NCBI GenBank assembly: GCA_036518955.1
Contig: DATDMG010000335.1
Span: 1 to 12,721, forward strand
From: DATDMG01 sp036518955
GTDB taxonomy: Bacteria; Actinomycetota; Actinomycetes; Actinomycetales; Kineosporiaceae
Length of the DNA stretch: 12,721 bases
Direction of reading: 5' to 3'
Within the stretch, counting starts at the first letter, position 1. The number at the start of each line of letters is the position of its first letter. The notes below the pieces were generated by a model that was given only the letters and a program-made list of their open reading frames with translations, had not been told where the DNA came from and ran no database searches. This document shows, piece by piece, positions 6,508-12,721 of the stretch. Both the position numbers and the translations under genes were made by a program.

Positions 6508-8570
6508 GAGCCGCTCCCCGCGGCGGCATGGCGGCGGGCGAGCTGCACGAACGCGTCGAGGGCATGCGGGTCGGCCAGGGATTCCAGGCTGGTCACGGTC
6601 TCCAGCGGTTCGCCGCGGAGGATCCGCTTGGCGGGGACCTCCAGCTTCTTGCCGGTCCGGTTGTACGGGACGACCGGGATCGCCTCGATCATGTCGGGCA
6701 CGTGCCGTGGGGACAGCCCGTTGCGCAGCTCGGCCCGGATCCGGGTCCGCAGCACGTCGTCGAGCGCGGCCCCGGCCGCCGGGACGACGAAGAGCATCAG
6801 CTGCCCGTTGCCGCCGTCCGGATCCTCCAGATGGACGACGAGACTGTCGTCGATCTCGGGCATCGCCTCCACGACCCGGTAGAACTCGGCGGTCCCCAGC
6901 CGGACGCCACCCCGGTTCAAGGTGGCGTCGGACCGGCCCGCGATGACGCAATGGCCGTCGGCCGCGAACCGGATCCAGTCGCCGTGCCGCCAGACCCCGG
7001 GGTAGACGTCGAAGTAGCTGGCCCGCAGCCGGGAGCCGTCGGGGTCGCCCCAGAACCCCACCGGCATCGACGGCATCGGCGCGGTGATGACCAGCTCGCC
7101 GAGCTGGTCGACGACCGGCCGGCCGTCGACGTCGAACGCCTGGGCGTGCACCCCCAGGCAGGGCCCGGAGATCGCCCCGGCCCACGCCGGCTGCAGCGGG
7201 CTGCCCTGCACGATCCCGGTACAGACGTCCGTGCCACCACTGCCCACGTTGATCAGGACGTCGGCACCCAGCTGCTCGTGCACCCACCGGGACGTCTCGG
7301 GCGGGAGCGGGCTGCCCGCGGCGGCCACCTGCCGCACCCGGGACAGGTCGAGTTCGCGGGCGGGTTGCAGGCCCGCCCGGAGGCAGGCGGTGAGGTAGCC
7401 GGAGCTCGCGCCGAGGAGCGTGGCCCCGGTCTCGGCAGCGAGCTGCCACTGCCAGCCGAGATCCGGATAGGTCGGGTCACCGTCGATCATCACCAGGCCC
7501 GTCCGGACGAGCAGGGCGGAGACCAGTGCGTTCCACATCATCCAGGCGGTCGTGGTGAACCACAGGACGCGGTCGCCGGCGCGCAGGTCCCAGCTGAAGC
7601 TGTGGTTCTTGAGGTGCTCGAGGAGGATCCCGCCGTGCCCGTGCACGATGGCCTTGGGCACACCGGTCGTACCGGACGAGAACAGCACGTAGAGCGGGTG
7701 GTCGGCGGGCACCTGCTCGAACACCAGATGCGGAGCCGCCGCACCGGTGTCGCCGCCGGCCTGCTCGAGCAGGTCGGTCCAGTCCGGCGCGCCCGGCAGG
7801 TCGTGGTCGCCGTAGGGGACGTGGACGACGGACCGCACCGTCGGTAGCCCGGCCCGGATCTGCTGGACCTCGGCGCGTCGGTCGATGTCCTTGCGCCCGT
7901 ACCTGTAGCCACCGACCGCGAGGAGCACGACGGGCTCGAGCTGGCCGAACCGGTCGACCACTGCCTGGGCCCCGAACTCGGGCGCGACGCTCGCCCACAC
8001 CGCACCGATGGACGCCGCCGCCAGGAAGGCGACGAGGGTCTCGGGGATGTTGGGCAGGTATGCCACCACCCGGTCCCCCCGGCCGACGCCGAGGCGCCGG
8101 AGCGCCTGGGCCGCCCGGGCCACCTCGGCCCGCAGCTGGGCGAAGGTCAGTTCGACCGGGGGCCGGGTCTGCGAGACGGCGTGGACGGCGACCCGGCCGT
8201 CGTCGTCCGGCTCGCCGCTGCGGGTGCGGCCGGTGAACGCGGGCGCGGTCACCGGGCCGCGCAGCGCGTGGTGGGCGTAGTTGAGCCGGGCGCCCGGGAA
8301 CCACTGCGCCCCCGGCATCTCCCGGCGGGCGAGGACGCAGCCGTACGGATGGGTGCTCTCGACGCCGAAGTAGTCCCACACCGAGGCCCAGAATCCGTCG
8401 AGGTCGTCGACGGACCACTGCCACAGGTCCGCGAACCCGGCGAAGCGGCGTCCGCGATCGGTCTCCAGCCAGGACAGGTAGGCCCCGAGGCAGCTGTCCT
8501 GCCGGGCGGAGGCCGTGGGCGTCCACAGCGGGGCGTCGTCGGCGGGCGGCGGCGGGCTGGGGGGGAGCAT
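6504..8570 (-). CDS. Acetoacetate-CoA ligase-like acyl-CoA synthetase
   Basis: This 688-residue ANL-superfamily ligase has the length and motifs of acetoacetyl-CoA synthetase, which forms acetoacetyl-CoA from acetoacetate, ATP and CoA. It has an ACAS-type N-terminal region (about 40-100), the ATP-binding loop SSGTTGVPKA (about 298-307), a TTAWMMWN segment after it, and a C-terminal NRTGKKLEVPAKRI motif with the adenylation lysine near 641. The family could also accept other beta-keto or short acids. It overlaps both neighbours: its TGA shares bases with the dehydrogenase GTG, and its ATG overlaps the hydratase stop (TGATG). The ATG at 8570 is preferred because AGGAGG (8578-8583, complement) is 7 bases away; a GTG one codon upstream at 8573 is only 4 bases away. 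Its presence in an aromatic-type cluster is unexpected. Confidence 0.92.
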   Translation of the reverse strand: MLPPSPPPPADDAPLWTPTASARQDSCLGAYLSWLETDRGRRFAGFADLWQWSVDDLDGFWASVWDYFGVESTHPYGCVLARREMPGAQWFPGARLNYAHHALRGPVTAPAFTGRTRSGEPDDDGRVAVHAVSQTRPPVELTFAQLRAEVARAAQALRRLGVGRGDRVVAYLPNIPETLVAFLAAASIGAVWASVAPEFGAQAVVDRFGQLEPVVLLAVGGYRYGRKDIDRRAEVQQIRAGLPTVRSVVHVPYGDHDLPGAPDWTDLLEQAGGDTGAAAPHLVFEQVPADHPLYVLFSSGTTGVPKAIVHGHGGILLEHLKNHSFSWDLRAGDRVLWFTTTAWMMWNALVSALLVRTGLVMIDGDPTYPDLGWQWQLAAETGATLLGASSGYLTACLRAGLQPARELDLSRVRQVAAAGSPLPPETSRWVHEQLGADVLINVGSGGTDVCTGIVQGSPLQPAWAGAISGPCLGVHAQAFDVDGRPVVDQLGELVITAPMPSMPVGFWGDPDGSRLRASYFDVYPGVWRHGDWIRFAADGHCVIAGRSDATLNRGGVRLGTAEFYRVVEAMPEIDDSLVVHLEDPDGGNGQLMLFVVPAAGAALDDVLRTRIRAELRNGLSPRHVPDMIEAIPVVPYNRTGKKLEVPAKRILRGEPLETVTSLESLADPHALDAFVQLARRHAAAGSGS

Positions 8571-9364
8571 CACGAGGCCTCCTGCTCGACGGCCGGGCGC
8601 TGCGCGCGCCGGGTGAGGAAAGCGGTCATCCGCGCCTTCGCCTCGTCGCTACCGGACGCGACCGCGGCCATCAGGGCCTCCAGCAGGTAGCCCTCGGAGG
8701 TGCCCGACTCGGCGATCCGGGGCAGCGCCTGGAGCACCGCAAACGTCGTCATCGGGGCATTCCCGGCCATCCGCTCGGCCAGCTCGAGGGCCTTCGCGAG
8801 CCCTTCGCCCGTCTCGACGAGATAGTGGGACAGTCCGGCGGTGTGGCCCTCCGCGGCGTCATACACGCGGCGGGTGAGCATCAGGTCGGTCATCCGGTGG
8901 ACGCCGATGAGGCGCGGGATCCGGACGCTGCCGCCGCCGCCCACGAAGAGCCCGTGCTGGCCTTCGGGTAGCGCGTAGAACGCGGAGGGCTCGGCGACCC
9001 GCACGTGGGTCGCGGCTGCCAGCTCCAGGCCTCCGCCGATGACCGCGCCGCGCAGCACGGACACCACCGGAACGCTCCCCGACTCCATCCGGGCGAACGC
9101 GGCGTGCCACATCCGGGAGTGCTCCACACCCTCGAAGGTGTCCCGCTCGGACAGCTCGGACAGGTCCAGGCCGGCGCAGAAGTGGTCGCCGTCCGCGTCC
9201 AGCACGATGGCGCGGACGCCGTCGGGGGGCGCTGCGAAGAAGTCCGCCAGGCCCAGCACCGTGGTGTCGTCCAGGGCGTTGCGCTTGTGCGGGCGGGCGA
9301 GCCGGAGGACGGCGACCGGGCCTCGCCGCTCCAGGGTCAGCGAGCCCGGCAGGTCGGCCGTCAT
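8570..9364 (-). CDS. Enoyl-CoA hydratase/isomerase (crotonase) family protein
   Basis: This 264-residue crotonase-fold enzyme probably adds water across the double bond of an enoyl-CoA, or an aryl-propenoyl-CoA such as a hydroxycinnamoyl-CoA. The oxyanion-hole segment HFCAGLDLSE (61-70) and the GGGLELA segment (110-116) are present. Both catalytic glutamates of true hydratases are visible: Glu114 and Glu134 (LPEGQHG), exactly 20 residues apart as in the rat enzyme (144/164). That argues against a hydroxycinnamoyl-CoA hydratase-lyase, where the first position is, as I recall, not Glu. The reading frame is open further upstream, but ATG 9364 is chosen. It overlaps the synthetase stop as TGATG, has GGAG 5 bases upstream, and gives the normal crotonase length. 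Translationally coupled to both neighbours. Confidence 0.92.
   Translation of the reverse strand: MTADLPGSLTLERRGPVAVLRLARPHKRNALDDTTVLGLADFFAAPPDGVRAIVLDADGDHFCAGLDLSELSERDTFEGVEHSRMWHAAFARMESGSVPVVSVLRGAVIGGGLELAAATHVRVAEPSAFYALPEGQHGLFVGGGGSVRIPRLIGVHRMTDLMLTRRVYDAAEGHTAGLSHYLVETGEGLAKALELAERMAGNAPMTTFAVLQALPRIAESGTSEGYLLEALMAAVASGSDEAKARMTAFLTRRAQRPAVEQEAS
8578..8583 (-). promoter_or_regulatory. Ribosome-binding site deciding the ligase start
   Basis: AGGAGG on the minus strand lies inside the 3' end of the hydratase gene. The 7-base spacing favours the ATG at 8570 over the GTG at 8573. Confidence 0.6.
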
Positions 9365-10989
9365 CAGAGCTCCGCCGCGTGCTCGCGGGCCTGCAGCGCG
9401 TGCTCCTCGGCGACCGCCCGCAGCTCGTTGCGGCGGATCTTGCCCGTGGCCGTACGCGGCAGGTCGGGGAGGAACTCCAGGTACTTCGGGATCTTGTAGC
9501 GGGCCAAGTTGGCCTCCAGGTGAGGGCGGACGGTGGCCTCGTCGAGATCGGCGCCGGGCGCGCACTGGATGAACGCCGTGCCGACCTCGCCCCAACGCTC
9601 GTCGGGGGTGGCCACGACGGCGGCGGAGGAGACGCCGTCCAGCTGGAGGATCACTGCCTCCACCTCGGCCGGGTAGATGTTCTCGCCACCAGAGATGATC
9701 ATGTCTTTGACCCGGTCGACCGCGTACATCCAGCCGTCCGGGTCGGTGCGGACGACGTCACCGGTGCGGAACCAGCCGCCGGTCAGGAACGCGGCCGCCG
9801 ACTCCTCCGGGCGGTTCAGGTACCCGGCGAAGACGTTCGGGCCGCGGACGAGCAGCTCCGCCGGTTCGCCGCCGAGGGGGACCGGTCCGGCCGCGTCGAG
9901 CCCCGCGACGTCCGTGAAGAAGTGCGGCATCCCGATGGAGACGGGTCGCTCACGGCTGCCTTCGTGGATCGCCATCGCCACCCCCGGTGCGGCCTCGGTC
10001 ATGCCGTAGCCCTGCAGCACCTGCACGCCGCGGTCGAGCCAGGCGCGGGCGACCTTCTCCGGAACCGAGGAGCCGCCGTAGTTGACGTACCGCAGCGAGC
10101 TGAGGTCGGTGGTCGCCCAGGCCGGGTGCTCGCACATCATCTGCAGCATCGTCGGCACCGCGGCGAACGCGGTGATGCGGTGCCGGTGGACGAGGTCGAG
10201 CACGGTGCCGGCGTCGAACCGGGGCAGCACCTCGACGCTGCCGCCCTTGAACAGGGTGGGCAGGCTGACCTGCCCCAGGCCGACGGCGTGGAACAGCGGC
10301 GAGAAGCACAGCGCCCGGTCGGTGCTCACGGTGTCGAAGTGGCCGAGCTGGTTGAAGGTGTTCCAGGTGAGGTTGCCGTGGGTGAGCACGGCCCCCTTCG
10401 GCCGGCCCGTCGTCCCCGAGGTGTAGAGGATCAAGGCTGCCTCGTCGAGGGCCACCGGGGGCGCCTCGGCGAGGGGCTGGGCGGCCGTGACCGCGCGCCG
10501 GAAGGCGTCGCCCGGGCTGGACGGCGAGGCCACCTCGAGCGTGAGCCGGACCGACGGGTTGAGGGGGCCGGCTGAGGCGAGGGTCTCCGCCAGGGGCGTC
10601 GCGTGCACCAGGGCGGCGGGGGTGCAGTCGTCGAGCATGTACCGGATCTCCGGCCCGGACAGCCGCGTGTTCAGCGGCGCGAAGACGGCACCCAGCAGGC
10701 CGGACGCGAAGAACGTGACGAAGGTGGCGATGTCGTTCGGGCCCAGGTAGGCGACCCGGTCCCCTCGCCGGACACCCGCCTCGGCGAGGACGGCCGCCAA
10801 CCGGCGCGCCCGGTCGCTGAGCTCGGCGTAGGTGAGCGACTCCTCCCCCTGGACGAGGGCGGTACGGCCGGGCGCGATCCGGGCTCGGCGCCAGGGCCAC
10901 AGGCCGAGCCCGAGGCTCGCAGGCGGCCAGTCCGGAACGGACGCTGCGGCAGGGCCAGCTGCGGCAGGACTACCTAGCGAGGTGCTCAC
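9364..10989 (-). CDS. Acyl-CoA synthetase (AMP-forming), first gene of the catabolic operon
   Basis: This 541-residue ANL-family ligase activates a carboxylic acid to its CoA thioester via an acyl-adenylate. Motifs in order are the ATP-binding loop YTSGTTGRPKG (189-199), GYGMTEA (327-333), the adenine/ribose-binding RTGD (408-411), the hinge region VKDMIISGGENIYP (427-440), and the catalytic Lys517 in ATGKIRR. The family spans fatty-acid and aryl-propenoate ligases, and substrate cannot be read from the motifs. Its position beside a MarR gene and with a hydratase, dehydrogenase and amidohydrolase suggests it activates a phenylpropanoid-type acid as CouL does. The GTG start at 10989 has GGGAG (10995-10999, complement) at 5 bases. 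As first gene it is transcribed from the divergent region shared with marR. Confidence 0.93.
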   Translation of the reverse strand: MSTSLGSPAAAGPAAASVPDWPPASLGLGLWPWRRARIAPGRTALVQGEESLTYAELSDRARRLAAVLAEAGVRRGDRVAYLGPNDIATFVTFFASGLLGAVFAPLNTRLSGPEIRYMLDDCTPAALVHATPLAETLASAGPLNPSVRLTLEVASPSSPGDAFRRAVTAAQPLAEAPPVALDEAALILYTSGTTGRPKGAVLTHGNLTWNTFNQLGHFDTVSTDRALCFSPLFHAVGLGQVSLPTLFKGGSVEVLPRFDAGTVLDLVHRHRITAFAAVPTMLQMMCEHPAWATTDLSSLRYVNYGGSSVPEKVARAWLDRGVQVLQGYGMTEAAPGVAMAIHEGSRERPVSIGMPHFFTDVAGLDAAGPVPLGGEPAELLVRGPNVFAGYLNRPEESAAAFLTGGWFRTGDVVRTDPDGWMYAVDRVKDMIISGGENIYPAEVEAVILQLDGVSSAAVVATPDERWGEVGTAFIQCAPGADLDEATVRPHLEANLARYKIPKYLEFLPDLPRTATGKIRRNELRAVAEEHALQAREHAAEL

Positions 10990-11198
10990 CGTGGCTCCCG
11001 GGTCGTGGTCGTCGAATCAATAAGGCACCCTGATAGTCAGCCAAAGGGGTGGGTCTGCGCAAGGGCATACGCCCAGGTAAGAGGGCCTGGTGTTCGGGAC
11101 GTCGGCTCGCCACTCGGCCTGGATCATAGTAAGCTTTCCTGAGTAATGACCGTCCTCGGTGGGTCGTTGGCGGTGGGTGACCGAGTGCGGAGGAGGTG
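10990..11198. promoter_or_regulatory. Divergent promoter/operator region between the operon and marR
   Basis: This 209-base gap between divergent genes must hold promoters for both. An A/T-rich island at 11123-11149 carries a minus-strand -10-like TACTAT (complement of 11126-11131) and a plus-strand TAATGA (11144-11149), with the direct repeat AGTAA at 11128-11132 and 11142-11146. A second A/T-rich patch at 11014-11045 includes the short palindrome CTGATAGTCAG (11030-11040). A pair CCAGG/CCTGG (11073-11077, 11086-11090) lies between. No single long MarR-type palindrome stands out, so the operator is not assigned. Confidence 0.5.
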
Positions 11199-11654
11199 AT
11201 GCCGGTGGCGCAGCGTGGCTATCCCGACGGGAGCGGGCCCTCCCTGCTGTACGCCGTCAAGCAGGTGGAGCTCGCCGTCCGCCGCCACCTCGACGACCTG
11301 CTCCGGCCGTCCGGCGTCACCACGGTGCAGTACACGGCCCTGACCGTGCTCGAACGCTGCCCCGGGCTGTCGTCCGCCGAACTGGCCCGGGCGTCGTTCG
11401 TGACCGCCCAGTCCATGGCGGACGTCGTCTCCGCCCTGGAGGTCGCGGGTCTGGTCGCCCGGCAACGGGACGACGCGAACCGCCGCCGCCTGGTGCTGGA
11501 CCTCACGCCGGCGGGCAAGGACCTGCTCGCCCGGCTCGCTCCGGCGGTCGTCCAGCTGGAGCGGCTGATGGTCAGCGGGCTGGACGACGCCGAGGTACAG
11601 CAGCTGGGGCGCGGGCTGGCCAGCTGCCGGGCGGCCCTCGGGCGCGACGAGTGA
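11199..11654 (+). CDS. MarR-family transcriptional regulator
   Basis: This 151-residue winged-helix protein is of normal MarR length. The helix-turn-helix lies at about residues 55-88 (LSSAELARAS through the recognition helix around 69-82), and the wing is the basic DDANRRR stretch at 91-97, followed by LTPAGKDLL. The flanking helices would form the dimer and ligand site. MarR proteins usually repress the divergent operon and are released by a small ligand. In CouR-type systems, from memory, the ligand is a hydroxycinnamoyl-CoA rather than the free acid. The ATG at 11199 is chosen because GGAGG at 11189-11193 is 5 bases away; the GTG one codon earlier (11196) would be only 2 bases away. GTG at 11205 is another option. 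Role as regulator of the adjacent operon is inferred from position. Confidence 0.9.
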   Translation: MPVAQRGYPDGSGPSLLYAVKQVELAVRRHLDDLLRPSGVTTVQYTALTVLERCPGLSSAELARASFVTAQSMADVVSALEVAGLVARQRDDANRRRLVLDLTPAGKDLLARLAPAVVQLERLMVSGLDDAEVQQLGRGLASCRAALGRDE

Positions 11655-11697
11655 TCCGCCGGGCGGTGTGACGGATCCGGGCAGGGTGGAGCCCCGG
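11653..11697. terminator. Weak GC-rich hairpins between marR and the ACT gene
   Basis: GATCCG (11653-11658) pairs with CGGATC (11672-11677) around a 13-base loop, and an overlapping alternative pairs GGGC (11679-11682) with GCCC (11691-11694). They lie between convergent genes, but the stems are short and there is no T-tract. Confidence 0.3.
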
Positions 11698-11734
11698 GCG
11701 GGTGGGAACGAGGTGTGCCGGACGGGAGCGCGGT

Positions 11735-12385
11735 TCAGACCGCTGCCGCGGTGACCACCGGGCCCACGATCGCGCCGAGCGGGCCGAAGCGCCATAACTC
11801 GGACCGGTGGAAGTCCACGCCGGACTCCCGGACCAGCAGCAGCCCCGCCGTCGTCCCGCTGAGGGGCACCAGGGCGGCCCCGCTGTAGGGCGCGCCGGTG
11901 CGCGGGTTGGTCACCCGGACGGCGCCCAGCCGAAGCGGCGCCGTCACGACGATCCCGGCGGGCTCCGGTCCGCGCGGGCTCACCCCGAGTACCGCGGCCT
12001 GGGCGCCGTCCGGGCCGTACTCGATCAGCGCGGCCCAATCGGCGCCGAGGGCGCCGGGCGCGCCGTCGACCAGGGTCCGCAGCGAGCGGCCGGGCTGGGA
12101 GAGGACCTGCTGCACCAACTCCAGTTCGGTGTGGCCGGTCGCCGGTGGCGCCGGGTGCTGCACGCCATGGATCACCACCCCGGCCAGCGTGCCGACGGTC
12201 CGGGCCAGCCGGTCGAGGTGCGCGGTGTCCCGGACCTGGACGAACACGTCGTCCAGGGCTCGGCCCGCCTCGCTCTCCAGCACGTCGACCTTGGCGATGT
12301 CACCACCCGCGGAGCCGATGGCGGAGGTGACGCGCCCCAACGAGCCCGGACGGTCGGGCACGCTGATCCTGAGCCGTGCGAGCAC
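11735..12385 (-). CDS. ACT-domain protein
   Basis: This 216-residue protein starts with an ACT domain (about residues 1-75), shown by LRISVPDRPGSLGRVTSAI followed by a GGDI segment and VDVLE. ACT domains bind amino acids or other small ligands and regulate enzymes. The rest (about 90-216) has alternating strands and helices and ends in a hydrophobic segment; it may be a GAF-like sensor domain, but I cannot assign it. No catalytic domain is present, so a stand-alone sensor is inferred. The open frame continues upstream, but the GTG at 12385 has AGGAGG (12391-12396, complement) 5 bases away and places the ACT motif at the very N-terminus. It is convergent with marR and divergent from the next gene, so probably its own unit. 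Confidence 0.85.
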   Translation of the reverse strand: MLARLRISVPDRPGSLGRVTSAIGSAGGDIAKVDVLESEAGRALDDVFVQVRDTAHLDRLARTVGTLAGVVIHGVQHPAPPATGHTELELVQQVLSQPGRSLRTLVDGAPGALGADWAALIEYGPDGAQAAVLGVSPRGPEPAGIVVTAPLRLGAVRVTNPRTGAPYSGAALVPLSGTTAGLLLVRESGVDFHRSELWRFGPLGAIVGPVVTAAAV

Positions 12386-12446
12386 TTCTGCCTCCTGGAG
12401 GTCATCGCTGCTGGTTCCAGGATGCCGCACCGGCACCCTTCTGTTG

Positions 12447-12465
12447 CCACCGATCCTGTCGGTGG
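12447..12465. repeat. 7-bp inverted repeat in a divergent promoter region
   Basis: CCACCGA (12447-12453) and TCGGTGG (12459-12465) are perfect reverse complements separated by 5 bases, inside the 147-base gap between the divergent ACT gene and the cysteine-rich gene. It could be an operator or a leader hairpin. Confidence 0.4.
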
Positions 12466-12532
12466 GGGCGCCTACGGTGGCTCCGGGTCGACCCGCCGTC
12501 CGCTGGCGGGCCCGGATCTGGCGGAGGTAACC

Positions 12533-12721
12533 ATGGGCGTGTGTCGCCGCTGTGAGATCGATGTCCTGCACTGCCACGGCACGCTGGTGCGGCACGACGA
12601 CCTCGGCTGGGAGTGCAGCGCGGGCGAGTGTACGGGTGACGTCGTCGTCCACGACCTGGTGCTGGTCTGCCACGACCTGTGGGCCGGGTGCTGCCCCGAG
12701 GACGCCGCCGCCGGCGGACCG
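12533..12721 (+). CDS. Cysteine-rich small protein, 3' end outside the window
   Basis: The frame from ATG 12533 stays open to the last base, giving 63 residues of an incomplete protein. GGAGG at 12523-12527 is 5 bases upstream. The N-terminus has Cys4 and Cys7 (VCRRCE) and a HCHG motif (His13, Cys14, His15), then Cys28, Cys33, Cys46, Cys53 and Cys54: eight cysteines in 63 residues. Cys/His pairs suggest zinc binding. It resembles, from memory, a family of short uncharacterised actinobacterial proteins beginning with a C-x-x-C and HCHG pattern. Function unknown. Confidence 0.7.
   Translation, partial: MGVCRRCEIDVLHCHGTLVRHDDLGWECSAGECTGDVVVHDLVLVCHDLWAGCCPEDAAAGGP

Noticed and set aside
4051..6882. 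Very long plus-strand open frame overlapping the end of nrdJ and the minus-strand operon
   Set aside because: It runs out of frame through the nrdJ tail and antisense to two well-supported enzymes; the protein is Arg/Pro-rich with no motifs, as expected from a high-GC shadow frame.
6508..7449. Upstream extension of the dehydrogenase frame, giving 630 residues
   Set aside because: The extra part lies antisense-frame within the ligase gene and is low-complexity; a GTG with good ribosome-binding site and GTGA overlap starts the true gene at 6507.
9365..9595. Upstream extension of the crotonase frame
   Set aside because: It overlaps the synthetase coding end out of frame; the ATG at 9364 gives normal length and a coupled start.
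8570..10989. Vanillin-type ferulate pathway (synthetase plus hydratase-lyase)
   Set aside because: The crotonase keeps both hydratase glutamates, no aldehyde dehydrogenase is present, and a dehydrogenase plus amidohydrolase fit the non-aldehyde route better.
12386..12673. Upstream extension of the ACT-protein frame
   Set aside because: It runs opposite the cysteine-rich gene and lacks domain signal, whereas GTG 12385 has AGGAGG at ideal spacing.
1..12721. Mobile element, CRISPR, toxin-antitoxin or defence system
   Set aside because: No transposase, integrase, spaced repeats or defence-protein motifs were seen, and base composition is even across the window.

Overview
The window is chromosomal DNA from a high-GC actinobacterium. 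This rests on the strongly G/C third codon positions, frequent GTG starts, hairpins without U-tracts, and a LysM - nrdR - nrdJ order that I associate with the lexA neighbourhood of Streptomyces/Pseudonocardia-like genomes. The family cannot be fixed from the sequence; Pseudonocardiales is a guess. I see no tRNA, rRNA, CRISPR array, insertion sequence, phage gene or defence system.

Left part (1-4442, plus strand): a small membrane-anchored LysM protein, a 336-base regulatory gap, then nrdR (repressor of ribonucleotide reductase genes) and nrdJ (class II, adenosylcobalamin-dependent ribonucleotide reductase). The gap holds a promoter-like element overlapped and flanked by two NrdR-box-like sites 32 bp apart. 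It also holds a row of DnaA-box-like 9-mers at a 22-23 bp period. A strong 11-bp hairpin at 4545-4577 probably terminates transcription from both sides.

Middle part (4630-11654): a five-gene minus-strand catabolic operon with a divergent MarR-family regulator. In transcription order it encodes an acyl-CoA synthetase, an enoyl-CoA hydratase with both catalytic glutamates, an acetoacetyl-CoA synthetase-like ligase, a short 3-hydroxyacyl-CoA dehydrogenase, and an ACMSD-type amidohydrolase. The first four genes overlap stop-to-start by 1-4 bases; the last follows after 36 bases. The set resembles, from memory, the hydroxycinnamate/phenylpropanoid side-chain removal clusters of Rhodococcus (cou) and Corynebacterium (phd). 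The inferred chemistry is CoA activation, hydration, oxidation to a beta-keto thioester, then hydrolytic cleavage to an aromatic acid and acetyl-CoA, with MarR repression relieved by a CoA-ester intermediate. The embedded acetoacetyl-CoA synthetase-like gene does not fit that scheme and is the most puzzling part.

Right part (11655-12721): an ACT-domain protein on the minus strand, convergent with marR, and the start of a divergent cysteine-rich small protein that runs off the window. A 7-bp inverted repeat lies between these last two genes.
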